From contig NZ_WOAC01000002.1 in the NCBI RefSeq assembly GCF_009749525.1, positions 1 through 64,000 of the forward strand: DNA of 64,000 bases, written 5' to 3'. How positions within the stretch are numbered: the first letter of the stretch is position 1; each line of letters begins with the position of its first letter. Shown here one piece after another: positions 8,077 through 17,216 of this stretch. The DNA is from Mesorhizobium xinjiangense (GTDB lineage Bacteria > Pseudomonadota > Alphaproteobacteria > Rhizobiales > Rhizobiaceae). Under the pieces are notes generated by a model. That model was not told where the DNA came from and searched no databases. It worked only from the letters and a program-made list of their open reading frames with translations. The position numbers and the translations under genes were made by a program.

Positions 8077-8847
8077 ATGAAGATAACTCTCGATTCCATC
8101 TCGCATCATTATGGCTCGACGGAAGTGTTGAACGACATTTCCTTCTCCTTGAGCGATGGCGAGATCGTCTGCATCGTCGGCCCGTCGGGGTGCGGGAAGT
8201 CGACCCTGTTGCGCTTCATCGGCGGTCTGGAGCGGCCCGACCGCGGACAGGTGCTGCTTGCAGGCAGGCCCCCGGCCGACTCGCTCAATCCGCTCACCTA
8301 CATTTTCCAGGATTTCGCGCTTTTGCCGTGGCGCACGGTCGAGGGCAATGTCAGCCTGGTGCTCGAGGATCACGGCATTCGCGGCGACAAGGCGCGCGCC
8401 ATCATCGATGACGTGCTGGCGCGCACCAAGCTGAGCGATTTCCGCACGGCCCTGCCGCGCCAGCTTTCCGGCGGCATGAAGCAGCGTGTGGCCATTGCCC
8501 GCGCGCTCAGTGTGAAGCCGGCGGTCATGCTGATGGACGAACCGCTTTCGGCCCTCGACAGCCAGACGCGCGAGTTGTTGATGGACGACCTGGTGGACCT
8601 TTGGACGCGCGAGCGCTTCTCGGCCTGCTACGTCACCCACAATCTCGCCGAGGCGGTGCGTCTCGGCCATCGCATCATTGTCCTGTCGCGTCGTCCCGGC
8701 AGGATCCGCGAAATCGTCGAGATCGACATGCCGTTGGCCGAGCGGGTCGACAGGCTCGCCGAACTCGAAACGATGCAGCGCCGTATCTGGGAGCTGATGC
8801 GCGAAGAGGCGCGCGCTGCGGACATGGAGATTTCCGATGTCGCATGA
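8077..8847 (+). CDS. ABC transporter ATP-binding protein, SsuB/TauB-like
   Basis: A 256-residue nucleotide-binding subunit that powers the importer encoded around it. It has a Walker A GPSGCGKST at about residue 36, a Q-loop FQDFALLPW, the signature LSGGMKQRVAIARAL, a Walker B VMLMDEPLSALD and the switch His in YVTHNLAEA. The ALLPWRTVEGNV stretch is typical of the nitrate/sulfonate/taurine branch. The ATG at 8077 starts directly with the MKITLDSI beta-strand expected for the family; upstream in-frame sequence is repeat-derived. It overlaps the permease gene by 11 bases, indicating translational coupling. Confidence 0.9.
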   Translation: MKITLDSISHHYGSTEVLNDISFSLSDGEIVCIVGPSGCGKSTLLRFIGGLERPDRGQVLLAGRPPADSLNPLTYIFQDFALLPWRTVEGNVSLVLEDHGIRGDKARAIIDDVLARTKLSDFRTALPRQLSGGMKQRVAIARALSVKPAVMLMDEPLSALDSQTRELLMDDLVDLWTRERFSACYVTHNLAEAVRLGHRIIVLSRRPGRIREIVEIDMPLAERVDRLAELETMQRRIWELMREEARAADMEISDVA

Positions 8848-9676
8848 AGTCGTTCAGGAACGGGCCGCCGCGCCCGTCGGCGCCGAGGCTGCCGCGACGC
8901 AGGTTCCTTTCCGCGGCGGCGGCTTTCGCCACAGGCCGCTCGGCCTCGTTTCGCCGCTGGTCTTCATTACCATCATCCTCTTGTGGGAGCTTGGCTCGCG
9001 CACCGGCTTCATCAGCGACATAGCGCTGCCGGCACCGTCGCAGGCCCTGGCCGCGCTCGTCGATCTGGTCAAGACCGGCATGCTGTGGAAGCATCTGGAA
9101 GCAAGCCTCTTCCGTCTCGTCGTCGGCTGGACGCTAGGCAGCCTGCTGGGGGTGGCCGTCGGCCTGTTCATCGGGCTGTTTTCGCTCGCCCGCGCCGGTC
9201 TCCTGCCGCTCGTCTCGGCGCTGTTCCCGATCCCGAAGATCGCGCTGTTGCCGCTCTTCATCATCTGGTTCGGCATCGGCGAGGGATCCAAGGTCGCCAC
9301 CATCCTGTTCGGAACCTTCTTTCCGACCGTGATCGCGACCTATGGCGGCGTCGACAATGTCGACCGCAACCTGATCCGCATGGGCCAATCCTTTGGCCTT
9401 TCCTGGCTGTCGATCGTGCGCAAGATCATCCTTCCCGGTGCCATGCCGGCCATTCTTTCCGGCTTCCGCATCTCGTCCTCGATCGCCATCGTGCTCCTGG
9501 TTGCGGCCGAGATGATCGGCGCCGAATACGGCATTGGCGCCTATGTGCTGATGGCCGGCGCGCTGTTCGCCACCGACCAGCTCATAGCCGGCGTGGCACT
9601 GCTATCGGCGCTCGGCCTGATCATCGGCTGGCTGATCGGCCGTGCCGAGCGCTATTTCCTCAGCTGGCGGACATAA
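8837..9676 (+). CDS. ABC transporter permease, SsuC/TauC-like
   Basis: A 279-residue inner-membrane permease with about six hydrophobic segments. The EAA-loop region is recognisable around GQSFGLSWLSIVRKIILPGAMPAI, here split by the GxxxIxxLP pattern, which contacts the ATPase. The region KIALLPLFIIWFGIGEGSK is characteristic of the sulfonate/nitrate/taurine permeases. It starts inside the end of the ATPase gene, and the FAD oxidoreductase begins 28 bases after its stop, so all four genes probably form one operon. Confidence 0.9.
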   Translation: MSHEVVQERAAAPVGAEAAATQVPFRGGGFRHRPLGLVSPLVFITIILLWELGSRTGFISDIALPAPSQALAALVDLVKTGMLWKHLEASLFRLVVGWTLGSLLGVAVGLFIGLFSLARAGLLPLVSALFPIPKIALLPLFIIWFGIGEGSKVATILFGTFFPTVIATYGGVDNVDRNLIRMGQSFGLSWLSIVRKIILPGAMPAILSGFRISSSIAIVLLVAAEMIGAEYGIGAYVLMAGALFATDQLIAGVALLSALGLIIGWLIGRAERYFLSWRT

Positions 9677-9704
9677 GCGGTTCCACCCGTTCTGAAAGGT
9701 GAAC

Positions 9705-10976
9705 ATGAAGAACAGGATCGAAGCGGATTTCGATGTCGTCGTGTGCGGCGGCGGCGCGGCAGGCATCGGCGCCGCGGTCGGGGCGGCCAAGGCGGGCGCG
9801 CGGGTGTGCCTGGTGGAAAAATACGGCTTCCTCGGCGGGGCGGCCACGACCTCGCAGGTGCTGGCCTATTGCGGCCTGTTCCAGCAGGGACATGAGCCCG
9901 TGCGGGCCGTTGCCGGCGTGGCGCAGGACCTGGTCGACGAACTGAAGACGGGCGGGCTCGACGGCGAGGCGTTCCGCTCCGAGACGACGGGCAACTGGAT
10001 CGTCCTGCTCGACCCGGAAGTGCTCAAGTTTTCGCTCGATCGCCTGGTGCTGCGCCACGGCATCGACGTGCGCCTGCACACGCGTGTGGCGGCGGCCACC
10101 CGCACCGGCAAGCGCATCGAGGCGGTCACGCTGGCAGGCATGGACGGACGCGAGCATGTCGTGGCCGATGCCTTCGTCGACGCCTCGGGCGACGCCAATC
10201 TGGCCATGCTGGCCGGCGTGGACTATCGCGTCGGCGATCTGGAAGGTCGGCTGCAGGCACTGACCATGCCGATCCGTATCGGCGGCATCGCGCCGGACCT
10301 GAAGATCGACCGAGCGCGGCTGCAAAGCCTCATCGCCGCGTATAACGAGCAGGGCGCCTATCCCATCCAGCGCACCGACGGCGGCATCATCATCCGCCTG
10401 CCGCTGTCGCGCGACATGTGGTGGATGACGGTCGATCTGGCGATCTCGAACCTGAAGTCCGAAAGCTTCAGCCGGGCCGAGATGGAAGGGCGCGCCATGG
10501 CGCACGACTACCTCGACCTGTTGCGAAAGGGGATGCCGGGTTTCGAAAACGCTTATCTTGTGGCCACCGGTCCGCAGGTCGGCATCCGCGAGACACGCCA
10601 CCCGCAGGCACGGCTGGAACTGACGGCGAGGGACGTGCTGGAAGGCACGCAGTCGCCGACGAGCATGGCGCGCGCCGCCTGGCCGAGCGAACTGCACGGC
10701 GAGGCCGGCAAGCCGGTCTATACGCCGGTCGGAGGACGCGGCTATTTCCAGGTGCCTTACGATGCGATCCGCGCCGCCTCGCTGGACAATCTCTGGTATG
10801 GCGGCCGGCTGATCGGCGCCGACCCGCAGGCCTATGGCTCGGTGCGCGTGATGGGAACGGCCTTTGCCACCGGTGAAGCGGCCGGCGTGGCCGCGGCCGA
10901 CTATGTCGACGGCGACCACCGCATCGACGCGGCGAGCGTGCAGAAACGGCTGCTGGCCCAAGGCGCGCTGATCTGA
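9705..10976 (+). CDS. FAD-dependent oxidoreductase (FAD_oxidored family)
   Basis: A 423-residue flavoprotein. The N-terminal FAD-binding motif CGGGAAGIGAAVGAAKAG is at about residues 12-29, followed by VCLVEKYGFLGGAATTS, the start typical of the FAD_oxidored family (PF12831). A C-terminal RVMGTAFATGEAAGVAAA segment closes the FAD site. Family members oxidise small organic acids or act in poorly known catabolic routes. The ATG at 9705 follows GAAAGGTG at good spacing; a GTG six bases upstream is possible. As the last gene of the importer operon it probably acts on the imported compound or its product. Confidence 0.8.
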   Translation: MKNRIEADFDVVVCGGGAAGIGAAVGAAKAGARVCLVEKYGFLGGAATTSQVLAYCGLFQQGHEPVRAVAGVAQDLVDELKTGGLDGEAFRSETTGNWIVLLDPEVLKFSLDRLVLRHGIDVRLHTRVAAATRTGKRIEAVTLAGMDGREHVVADAFVDASGDANLAMLAGVDYRVGDLEGRLQALTMPIRIGGIAPDLKIDRARLQSLIAAYNEQGAYPIQRTDGGIIIRLPLSRDMWWMTVDLAISNLKSESFSRAEMEGRAMAHDYLDLLRKGMPGFENAYLVATGPQVGIRETRHPQARLELTARDVLEGTQSPTSMARAAWPSELHGEAGKPVYTPVGGRGYFQVPYDAIRAASLDNLWYGGRLIGADPQAYGSVRVMGTAFATGEAAGVAAADYVDGDHRIDAASVQKRLLAQGALI

Positions 10977-11027
10977 GTGTGAAGTGGCGCATCCGAAACA
11001 GAACGCCGGACCGAGTGTGCCAAGCGG

Positions 11028-11156
11028 TTACTCGCCGGGGTGCAAGCGGTGCTGCTTGCCGTCATCGCGGTGGCGATGCCAATAGGCGGCGCCAAACGCC
11101 ATTGCGATGACGAGAAGCGGGAGCGCCACATATGAAAACAGCCAGAATTCGCTCAT
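11028..11156 (-). CDS. Very small membrane protein
   Basis: A 42-residue protein with one hydrophobic segment at about residues 7-25, followed by a His- and Arg-rich tail (YWHRHRDDGKQHR). It starts at 11156 with GGGAGCG upstream and overlaps the stop of the preceding gene by four bases (ATGA), which indicates translational coupling. The charged tail should lie in the cytoplasm. No family is recognised. The coupling and codon use make it more credible than its length alone would. Confidence 0.5.
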   Translation of the reverse strand: MSEFWLFSYVALPLLVIAMAFGAAYWHRHRDDGKQHRLHPGE

Positions 11157-11392
11157 CTCACGCTCCCAAGAACCCAGCGGGCCAACAAATGTAACACGGA
11201 GGCAGCCGCCAACCAACTCAATGTCCCGAAGCCGATTATCAAATGGGGAACTTCAATGCCCCCATTACCATATAGGGTAGCAACGGCCGGCCCCAAGACG
11301 CCGACAGCGAGACAGGCGGTAGAAGCCCTGTCGATCCCGTTTGCCAGCAGCTTGGTTCGCTCGTTGTGAATTGTCTTTTCGCGTTCAGTCAT
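11153..11392 (-). CDS. Small membrane protein
   Basis: A 79-residue protein with a hydrophilic N-terminal helix (MTEREKTIHNERTKLLANG) and two hydrophobic segments at about residues 25-43 and 51-73. It is the first gene of a two-gene unit with 11028-11156, joined by an ATGA overlap. The start at 11392 follows GAGGGTGGG. The layout suggests two small proteins acting together in the inner membrane, but no function is known. Confidence 0.5.
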   Translation of the reverse strand: MTEREKTIHNERTKLLANGIDRASTACLAVGVLGPAVATLYGNGGIEVPHLIIGFGTLSWLAAASVLHLLARWVLGSVR

Positions 11393-11410
11393 CCCCACCC
11401 TCGCGTAAGT

Positions 11411-12589
11411 TCATTCCCGGGCGCCGCGCGCTGCCTTGAGCCCTCTCTCGATGTCGGCCTTGATGTCGGCGACGTCCTCCAGCCCGATCTGCAGCCGGAT
11501 CAGCGGGCCTTCGTAGGGACCCTTGGCGATCTCGCGGTCGCCCAGATAGACATGGACGGCGAGGCTTTCATAACCGCCCCAGGAATAGCCGAGCCCGAAC
11601 AGTTGCAACGCATCGAGGAAGGCGTGTGCCTGGCGCGGGCCGCCACCTGACAGCACGATCGAGAAGATGCCGCTCGAGCCGGAGAAATCGCGCTTCCACA
11701 GCGCGTGGCCCGGATGACTTTCGAGGGCGGGGTGCAGCACGCGCGCCACGCCGTCCTGGCCTTCCAGCCAGCGCGCGATCGCCAATGCGCTCTCCTGATG
11801 GCGCTCGAGCCTGATACCCATCGTGCGCATGCCGCGCAGCACCTGGTAGACGTCGTCGGGCGCCGCGCACACGCCGAGCGCCAGGAAGGCGTCGTGCAAT
11901 TGCGGCCAGCATTTTTCGTTGGCCGACACGGTGCCCAGCAGCACGTCGGAATGGCCGGCGGGATATTTGGTCGAGGCGTGGATGGAGACGTCGACGCCGA
12001 AATCGAGCGGCTTGAAGAAGATCGGCGTGGCCCAGGTGTTGTCCATCATGACGATTGCGCCGCCGGCGTGGGCCGCTTCGGCGATCGCCGGAATGTCCTG
12101 CATCTCGAACGTGTTCGAGCCGGGCGCTTCGGTGAACACGACCTTGGTGTTGGGCTTCATCAGCGAGGCGATTTCCCCGCCCGCTGTCGGCTCGTAATAC
12201 TGCACCTCGACGCCGAGGCGCCGCAGCATGGTGTTGGCGAAGTTGCGCGTCGGCGAATAGACGGAATCCACGATCAACACGTGATCGCCGGCCGACAGGA
12301 AGGCGAGCAGCGGCACCGTGACCGCCGCCAGGCCCGAGGGCACGATGATCGTTCCTGCAGAGCCTTCCAGTTCGTCGACCGCCACGGCCAGGGCTTCGCT
12401 CGTCGGCGTGCCGCGCGTGCCGTATGTGTATTTCTGGTTGCGCGATGCCATGGTCGCGGCGTCGGGAAACAGAACGGTCGAGGCATGCACGACCGGCGGG
12501 TTGACGAAGCCGTGAAAATCCCGCGGGTTGTTGCCCGAGTGGGCAAGCCGCGTGTTGATGCCCTTGAAACTGTTCTTGGCGTCCGACAT
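11411..12589 (-). CDS. metC: Cystathionine beta-lyase
   Basis: A 392-residue PLP enzyme of the Cys/Met metabolism family (trans-sulfuration). It most likely cleaves cystathionine to homocysteine, pyruvate and ammonia in methionine synthesis. The PLP-binding lysine is Lys208 in HASTKYPAGHSD; the YTYGTRGTPT segment at about 55-64 and MMDNTWATP at about 181-189 are also as expected. The length is normal. The start at 12589 has a clear GGAGGCGAT ribosome site. Related gamma-synthases and lyases share these motifs, so the exact reaction is less certain than the family. It is divergent from the PAP2 phosphatase. Confidence 0.85.
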   Translation of the reverse strand: MSDAKNSFKGINTRLAHSGNNPRDFHGFVNPPVVHASTVLFPDAATMASRNQKYTYGTRGTPTSEALAVAVDELEGSAGTIIVPSGLAAVTVPLLAFLSAGDHVLIVDSVYSPTRNFANTMLRRLGVEVQYYEPTAGGEIASLMKPNTKVVFTEAPGSNTFEMQDIPAIAEAAHAGGAIVMMDNTWATPIFFKPLDFGVDVSIHASTKYPAGHSDVLLGTVSANEKCWPQLHDAFLALGVCAAPDDVYQVLRGMRTMGIRLERHQESALAIARWLEGQDGVARVLHPALESHPGHALWKRDFSGSSGIFSIVLSGGGPRQAHAFLDALQLFGLGYSWGGYESLAVHVYLGDREIAKGPYEGPLIRLQIGLEDVADIKADIERGLKAARGARE

Positions 12590-12607
12590 ATCGCCTCCGA
12601 TCATGAT

Positions 12608-12619
12608 TTGCCGCGGCAA
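12608..12619. promoter_or_regulatory. Perfect 12-base palindrome upstream of metC
   Basis: TTGCCGCGGCAA is fully self-complementary and lies 19 bases upstream of the metC start, in the leader. It could be a repressor operator or a weak hairpin. There is no direct evidence for binding. Confidence 0.3.
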
Positions 12620-12679
12620 GGCATAAAGCGCCGTCGCCGGCCAGGCAATATCGCAGTTGGAAAGCGGGTTGGACCAAAG

Positions 12680-13498
12680 GTGAGGACGGCGGACCAGAAG
12701 CGCAGGCATGCAGCCGGACAGGCAGCGCGGCGACATACGATCTGGTCGGTGCTCGCCGGGCGCTGGCGCCGCCCGAAAGAGCAAGGCGGGCCGGCCTGGA
12801 CGCGACACATGAGCGTGGCTGCGCTCATCGCGGTCCTTCTGGTGCTGACCGCACTGCCATTCGATGCGCCGCTGGCACGATGGGCCGTTGCAGCCGACGG
12901 CTATTTCGTCCAGCTGCTGCGCGCCGTGACCGACGCCGCTCTCGTGCAATGGTACCTGGTCCCGGCGATGCTGGTGGTCATCCTTCTTTCGCTGATGGAC
13001 TGGCGCAAGCATGCGCCGGCAGATCGCATCATGATGGCGCGGCTCTTCGCGCACAGCCTGTTCGTCATCGCTTCGATCGGTGGCGCGCAGCTCTGCGTGC
13101 GCGTGGTCAAGATCGTTTTCGGCCGGCCGCGCCCGCCACTGATCGCCGATGCAGGGCCATTCGGTTTCGATGCGCCGGCTTTTCACGATGCCTATTGGAG
13201 CTTTCCTTCCGGGCATGCGACGACCGCCGGCGCACTGACGATGCTGTTCGCCATCTATTTCCGGCCGCTGCGTCTGCCCGCCCTGGCGGCCGGTGTCCTG
13301 CTGGCCGTGTCGCGGGTGGCGGCGAACGACCATTATCTGTCGGATGTGGTTGCGGGATATTCGATCGGTCTCGTCTTCACCCTGTGGCTGGCCCGTCTGC
13401 TCGCCCGGCATCACATCGCCTTCCGGTTGCCGTCGGCGGGGCAGATCCCGGTCCCCGCCGGGCCGCCGGCCCGGGCCCGGTCAGGCGACGGTGCCTGA
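12680..13498 (+). CDS. PAP2 family membrane phosphatase
   Basis: A protein of up to 272 residues with five to six membrane segments and the full PAP2 phosphatase signature: KIVFGRPRP (K-x6-RP), SFPSGHAT, and SRVAANDHYLSD with the catalytic His. Such enzymes dephosphorylate lipid phosphates such as undecaprenyl diphosphate, phosphatidate or phosphatidylglycerol phosphate at the periplasmic face. The start is uncertain: the GTG at 12680 gives a basic cytoplasmic tail, while the ATG at 12809 starts just before the first membrane segment; neither has a strong ribosome site. The gene is divergent from metC and its substrate is not predictable. Confidence 0.8.
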   Translation: MRTADQKRRHAAGQAARRHTIWSVLAGRWRRPKEQGGPAWTRHMSVAALIAVLLVLTALPFDAPLARWAVAADGYFVQLLRAVTDAALVQWYLVPAMLVVILLSLMDWRKHAPADRIMMARLFAHSLFVIASIGGAQLCVRVVKIVFGRPRPPLIADAGPFGFDAPAFHDAYWSFPSGHATTAGALTMLFAIYFRPLRLPALAAGVLLAVSRVAANDHYLSDVVAGYSIGLVFTLWLARLLARHHIAFRLPSAGQIPVPAGPPARARSGDGA

Positions 13499-13733
13499 AT
13501 CGCCGACCCCGCTCCTCGCCGACCTCGAGCGGGGAAAAATCCTTGGCAGACAAACCTTTCAGGCCATTGTCCCTTGACCGGCCGGAAAATATCGCCTTCG
13601 ATGCGCCGGGGAACGAGGCGCGGTCGCCCCGAACGGGTGGCGGCCGGTCCGGGTGGGTACCGGAAGTGTCGCTTCACTCCATGAGGGTAACAAAACGGAG
13701 GGCGACCTCCGGATAATGAAAAGGGTTTCAGGT

Positions 13734-14765
13734 ATGAAAACGACAATTTTGACCGGCGTGCTGGGTGCGGGCGTTCTCGGGCTGAGCGCATTCGGAGCTT
13801 CGGCCGCTACGCTCGACGACGTGAAGGCCAAGGACTTCATCCAGTGCGGCGTGAGCACCGGTTTGGCCGGTTTTTCAGCTCCTGACGAAAAGGGCGATTG
13901 GTCCGGTTTGGACGTTGATGTCTGCAGGGCGGTGGCCGCCGCGGTCCTCGGTGACGCGTCGAAGGTCAAGTATACGGCCTTGACGGCAAAGGAGCGCTTC
14001 ACGGCGCTGCAGTCGGGCGAGATCGACATGCTGTCGCGCAACACGACCTGGACGCTGAGCCGCGACACGGCGCTCGGCTTCAACTTCGCCGGCGTCAACT
14101 ACTATGACGGCCAGGGTTTCATGATCAACGCCAAGAACCTTCCCGGCGTGAACTCGGCCCTGCAGCTTTCCGGCGCTTCCGTCTGCGTGCAGACGGGCAC
14201 CACGACCGAGCTCAATCTGGCCGACTACTTCCGGGCCAACAAGATGGAGTACAATCCGGTCGTCTTCGAGAAGCTGGAAGAGGTCAATGCGGCCTATGAC
14301 TCGGGCCGTTGCGACGTCTACACGACCGACCAGTCGGGCCTTTATTCGATCCGTCTGACGCTGAGCGCGCCGGACGATCACGTCGTGCTGCCGGAGATCA
14401 TCTCCAAGGAGCCGCTCGGTCCGGCCGTGCGCCAGGGCGACGACCAGTGGTTCGACATAGTCAAGTGGTCGCTCAATGCGATGATCATCGCAGAGGAACT
14501 CGGCATCACCCAGGCCAATGTCGAGGAGATGAAGAGCTCCGACAATCCGGAGATCAAACGGCTGCTCGGCACGGAAGCCGATTCCAGCCTGGCCGAGGAT
14601 CTTGGCCTCGAAAAGGAATGGGTCGTCAACATCATCAAGGGCGTTGGCAATTACGGCGAAAGCTTCGAGCGCAATGTCGGCCAGGATTCGCCGCTGAAGA
14701 TCTCGCGCGGGATCAACCAGCTCTGGAGCAAGGGCGGCATCCTCTACGCGCCGCCGATCCGCTGA
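13734..14765 (+). CDS. aapJ: General L-amino acid ABC transporter, substrate-binding protein
   Basis: A 343-residue periplasmic protein with a cleavable signal (hydrophobic to about residue 23, ending FGASAATLDD). The mature protein starts LDDVKAKDFIQCGVSTGLAGFS, here split, which closely matches rhizobial AapJ; two further segments, SRNTTWTLSRD and QGFMINAKN, fit as well. It binds a broad range of L-amino acids for the Aap importer. The ATG at 13734 has AAGGG eight bases upstream; an ATG at 13716 is the alternative but has a poorer site. A hairpin at 14783-14808 separates it from aapQ. Confidence 0.93.
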   Translation: MKTTILTGVLGAGVLGLSAFGASAATLDDVKAKDFIQCGVSTGLAGFSAPDEKGDWSGLDVDVCRAVAAAVLGDASKVKYTALTAKERFTALQSGEIDMLSRNTTWTLSRDTALGFNFAGVNYYDGQGFMINAKNLPGVNSALQLSGASVCVQTGTTTELNLADYFRANKMEYNPVVFEKLEEVNAAYDSGRCDVYTTDQSGLYSIRLTLSAPDDHVVLPEIISKEPLGPAVRQGDDQWFDIVKWSLNAMIIAEELGITQANVEEMKSSDNPEIKRLLGTEADSSLAEDLGLEKEWVVNIIKGVGNYGESFERNVGQDSPLKISRGINQLWSKGGILYAPPIR

Positions 14766-14782
14766 TTGATCCGACCGGTTTT

Positions 14783-14808
14783 CCGAGGGGCGCACACGTG
14801 CCCCTCGG
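14783..14808 (+). terminator. Hairpin between aapJ and aapQ
   Basis: Eight-base arms CCGAGGGG and CCCCTCGG enclose a ten-base loop, 17 bases after the aapJ stop. There is no T-run, so it is more likely an mRNA-stabilising or partially terminating element that raises binding-protein level over the permeases than a full terminator. Confidence 0.55.
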
Positions 14809-14828
14809 CCTAGCTCGAAAGCTCTCAG

Positions 14829-16019
14829 ATGGCTTCCCAGGAAACCCTTCGCGACGATGGGGTTGGCCGCGCATCACTACTATATGACCCCAAGATACGC
14901 GGCATCGTTTACCAGATCGTCGTTTTCGCCGGTCTCGTCCTGTTTGTCGGCTGGATCGTCAACAACACGATCGACAATCTGCGCCGCGCAAACATTTCCT
15001 CCGGATACGACTTCCTCGGCCAGCGCGCCGGTTTCGACATCGCCGTTTCGCTGATCCCGTTCACCTCGGATTCGACCTACGGCCAGGCCCTGCTTTCCGG
15101 CCTGATCAACACGATACTGGTTGCGGCGGTCGGGATCCTCACGGCGACCATTGTTGGCTTCCTCGTCGGCATCGGCCGGTTGTCGAAGAACTGGCTGATC
15201 GCGCGCATCTGCACCGTCTATATCGAGATATTCCGCAACATCCCGCCGCTGCTGGTGATCTTCTTCTGGTACCTCGGCGTTCTGTCGGTGCTGCCGCTGC
15301 CGCGCGATTCGATCGAACTGCCGTTCAGCAGCTACCTCAACAGTCGCGGCTTCTTCTTCCCCAAGGCGATCTGGGGCGAGGGGGCATGGCTGGTTCCGGT
15401 GGCCCTTCTCGCCGCCATTGCCATGTCCTGGTTCGTGGCGCGCCGCGCCCATGCACGCCAGATGGCGACCGGCCAGACATTTCCGGTCCTGTGGGCCTCC
15501 GTCGGGCTCATCGTAGGATTGCCGCTCCTGGCTCTCGTCGTCACCGGTTTCCCGATCAGCTTCGAACGTCCCACCCTTGGAACCTTCAATCTGACGGGCG
15601 GCTGGACAATCAAGCCGGAATTCATCGCCCTGTATCTGGCGTTGTCCTTCTACACGGCTTCTTTCATCGCCGAGATCGTGCGCGCCGGCATTCTCGGCGT
15701 GTCGAAAGGGCAGACGGAGGCCTCGTATGCGCTCGGCCTGCGCAACAGTCAGACGCTGCGGCTGGTCATCGTTCCGCAGGCGATGCGGATCGTCATTCCG
15801 CCGCTGACCAACCAGTATCTCAATCTGACCAAGAACTCCTCGCTGGCGGTGGCCATCGGCTATCCGGATCTCGTCGCCGTGGGCGGCACGATCCTCAACC
15901 AGACCGGCCAGTCGATCGAGGTGGTTGCGATCTGGATGATGGTCTATGTGGGGTTGAGCCTGTCGACCTCGGCATTCATGAACTGGTTCAACGCCAGGAT
16001 GGCGCTGGTGGAGCGGTAG
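14829..16019 (+). CDS. aapQ: General L-amino acid ABC transporter, permease
   Basis: A 396-residue inner-membrane permease of the His/Glu/Gln/Arg/opine family, longer than typical permeases because of the large periplasmic insertions known for AapQ. The hydrophobic core begins at about residue 28. The EIFRNIPPLLVIFFW segment and the C-terminal loop ASYALGLRNSQTLRLVIVPQ, which contacts the ATPase, are clear. It lies three bases upstream of aapM. It forms the channel of the Aap amino-acid importer with AapM. Confidence 0.93.
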   Translation: MASQETLRDDGVGRASLLYDPKIRGIVYQIVVFAGLVLFVGWIVNNTIDNLRRANISSGYDFLGQRAGFDIAVSLIPFTSDSTYGQALLSGLINTILVAAVGILTATIVGFLVGIGRLSKNWLIARICTVYIEIFRNIPPLLVIFFWYLGVLSVLPLPRDSIELPFSSYLNSRGFFFPKAIWGEGAWLVPVALLAAIAMSWFVARRAHARQMATGQTFPVLWASVGLIVGLPLLALVVTGFPISFERPTLGTFNLTGGWTIKPEFIALYLALSFYTASFIAEIVRAGILGVSKGQTEASYALGLRNSQTLRLVIVPQAMRIVIPPLTNQYLNLTKNSSLAVAIGYPDLVAVGGTILNQTGQSIEVVAIWMMVYVGLSLSTSAFMNWFNARMALVER

Positions 16020-16022
16020 GCC

Positions 16023-17180
16023 ATGCAGCAGCAGAACTCTGCCTTCGTCCGCACCGAACTGGTCGCCGATCAGCCGCCGCCCAGCGGCGAGAAGGGGCTC
16101 GTGCGCTGGTTGCGCACAAACCTCTTCGCCACGCCGGGCGACACGGTTCTCACCTTCATCGGCCTCGTCATCGTCGCCATGGTCGTTCCGCCCCTGCTCA
16201 ACTGGGCATTCCTCAGCGCCCAATGGAGCGGTGCGGATCGCAGCGTGTGCGCCACCGTGGCCCAGGGCGGCGTGCAGCCCGACGGCTGGTCCGGCGCCTG
16301 CTGGGCCTTCGTGCGCGCAAAGATGGAACTGTTCATCTTCGGCCGCTACCCGCTCGACGAGCGCTGGCGCGTCGTGCTGGTCGCGGCGATGTTCGTGGTG
16401 CTTCTCGTGCCGCTCCTCATCCCGCGCATACCCCGCAAGGGTCTCAACTCGGTCCTGTTCTTCCTCGTCTTTCCCGTCGTCGCCTTCTTCCTGCTGGTCG
16501 GCGGCTGGTTCGGCCTGGAATATGTCGAGACGCCCCTTTGGGGCGGGTTGCTGGTGACCCTGGTCCTGTCCTTCGTCGGCATCTCGGTCTCGCTGCCCTT
16601 CGGCATCGTGCTGGCGCTCGGGCGACGCTCCAACATGCCGGTGGTCAAGATGCTGTGCGTCATCTTCATCGAGACCATTCGCGGCGTTCCGCTGATCACC
16701 GTGCTGTTCATGGCCAGCGTGATGTTTCCGCTCTTCCTGCCGGCCGGTGTCAATTTCGACAAGTTCCTGCGTGCCCTGGTCGGCGTGTCGCTGTTTGCCT
16801 CGGCCTATATGGCCGAGGTCATCCGCGGCGGGTTGCAGGCGATCCCGAAGGGGCAGTATGAGGGCGCGGATTCGCTCGGCCTCGGCTATTGGCAGAAGAT
16901 GAGGCTGATCATCCTGCCGCAGGCGCTCACGCTGGTCATCCCGGGGATCGTCAACACCTTCATCGGCCTGTTCAAGGATACCACCCTTGTCTCCATCATC
17001 GGCATGTTCGACCTGCTGGGCATCGTGCGCCAGAATTTCTCCGACGCCACCTGGGCCTCGCCGCAGACCGCGATAACGGGGCTGGTCTTCGCCGGATTCA
17101 TTTTCTGGATATTCTGCTTCGGCATGTCGCGCTATTCGATCTTTATGGAAAGGCTGCTCGATACCGGGCATAAACGCTAG
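16023..17180 (+). CDS. aapM: General L-amino acid ABC transporter, permease
   Basis: A 385-residue inner-membrane permease, partner of AapQ. It has an extended N-terminal cytoplasmic part (to about residue 40), multiple membrane segments, an [20 protein letters not shown]-type core, and the coupling loop [20 protein letters not shown] near the C-terminus. The start is three bases after the aapQ stop. Transport of amino acids is driven by AapP. Length and layout match the rhizobial aap operon. Confidence 0.93.
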   Translation: MQQQNSAFVRTELVADQPPPSGEKGLVRWLRTNLFATPGDTVLTFIGLVIVAMVVPPLLNWAFLSAQWSGADRSVCATVAQGGVQPDGWSGACWAFVRAKMELFIFGRYPLDERWRVVLVAAMFVVLLVPLLIPRIPRKGLNSVLFFLVFPVVAFFLLVGGWFGLEYVETPLWGGLLVTLVLSFVGISVSLPFGIVLALGRRSNMPVVKMLCVIFIETIRGVPLITVLFMASVMFPLFLPAGVNFDKFLRALVGVSLFASAYMAEVIRGGLQAIPKGQYEGADSLGLGYWQKMRLIILPQALTLVIPGIVNTFIGLFKDTTLVSIIGMFDLLGIVRQNFSDATWASPQTAITGLVFAGFIFWIFCFGMSRYSIFMERLLDTGHKR

Positions 17181-17216
17181 ACAAGGGCCACGACGTAAGA
17201 ACAAAGGGGAAGTTCG

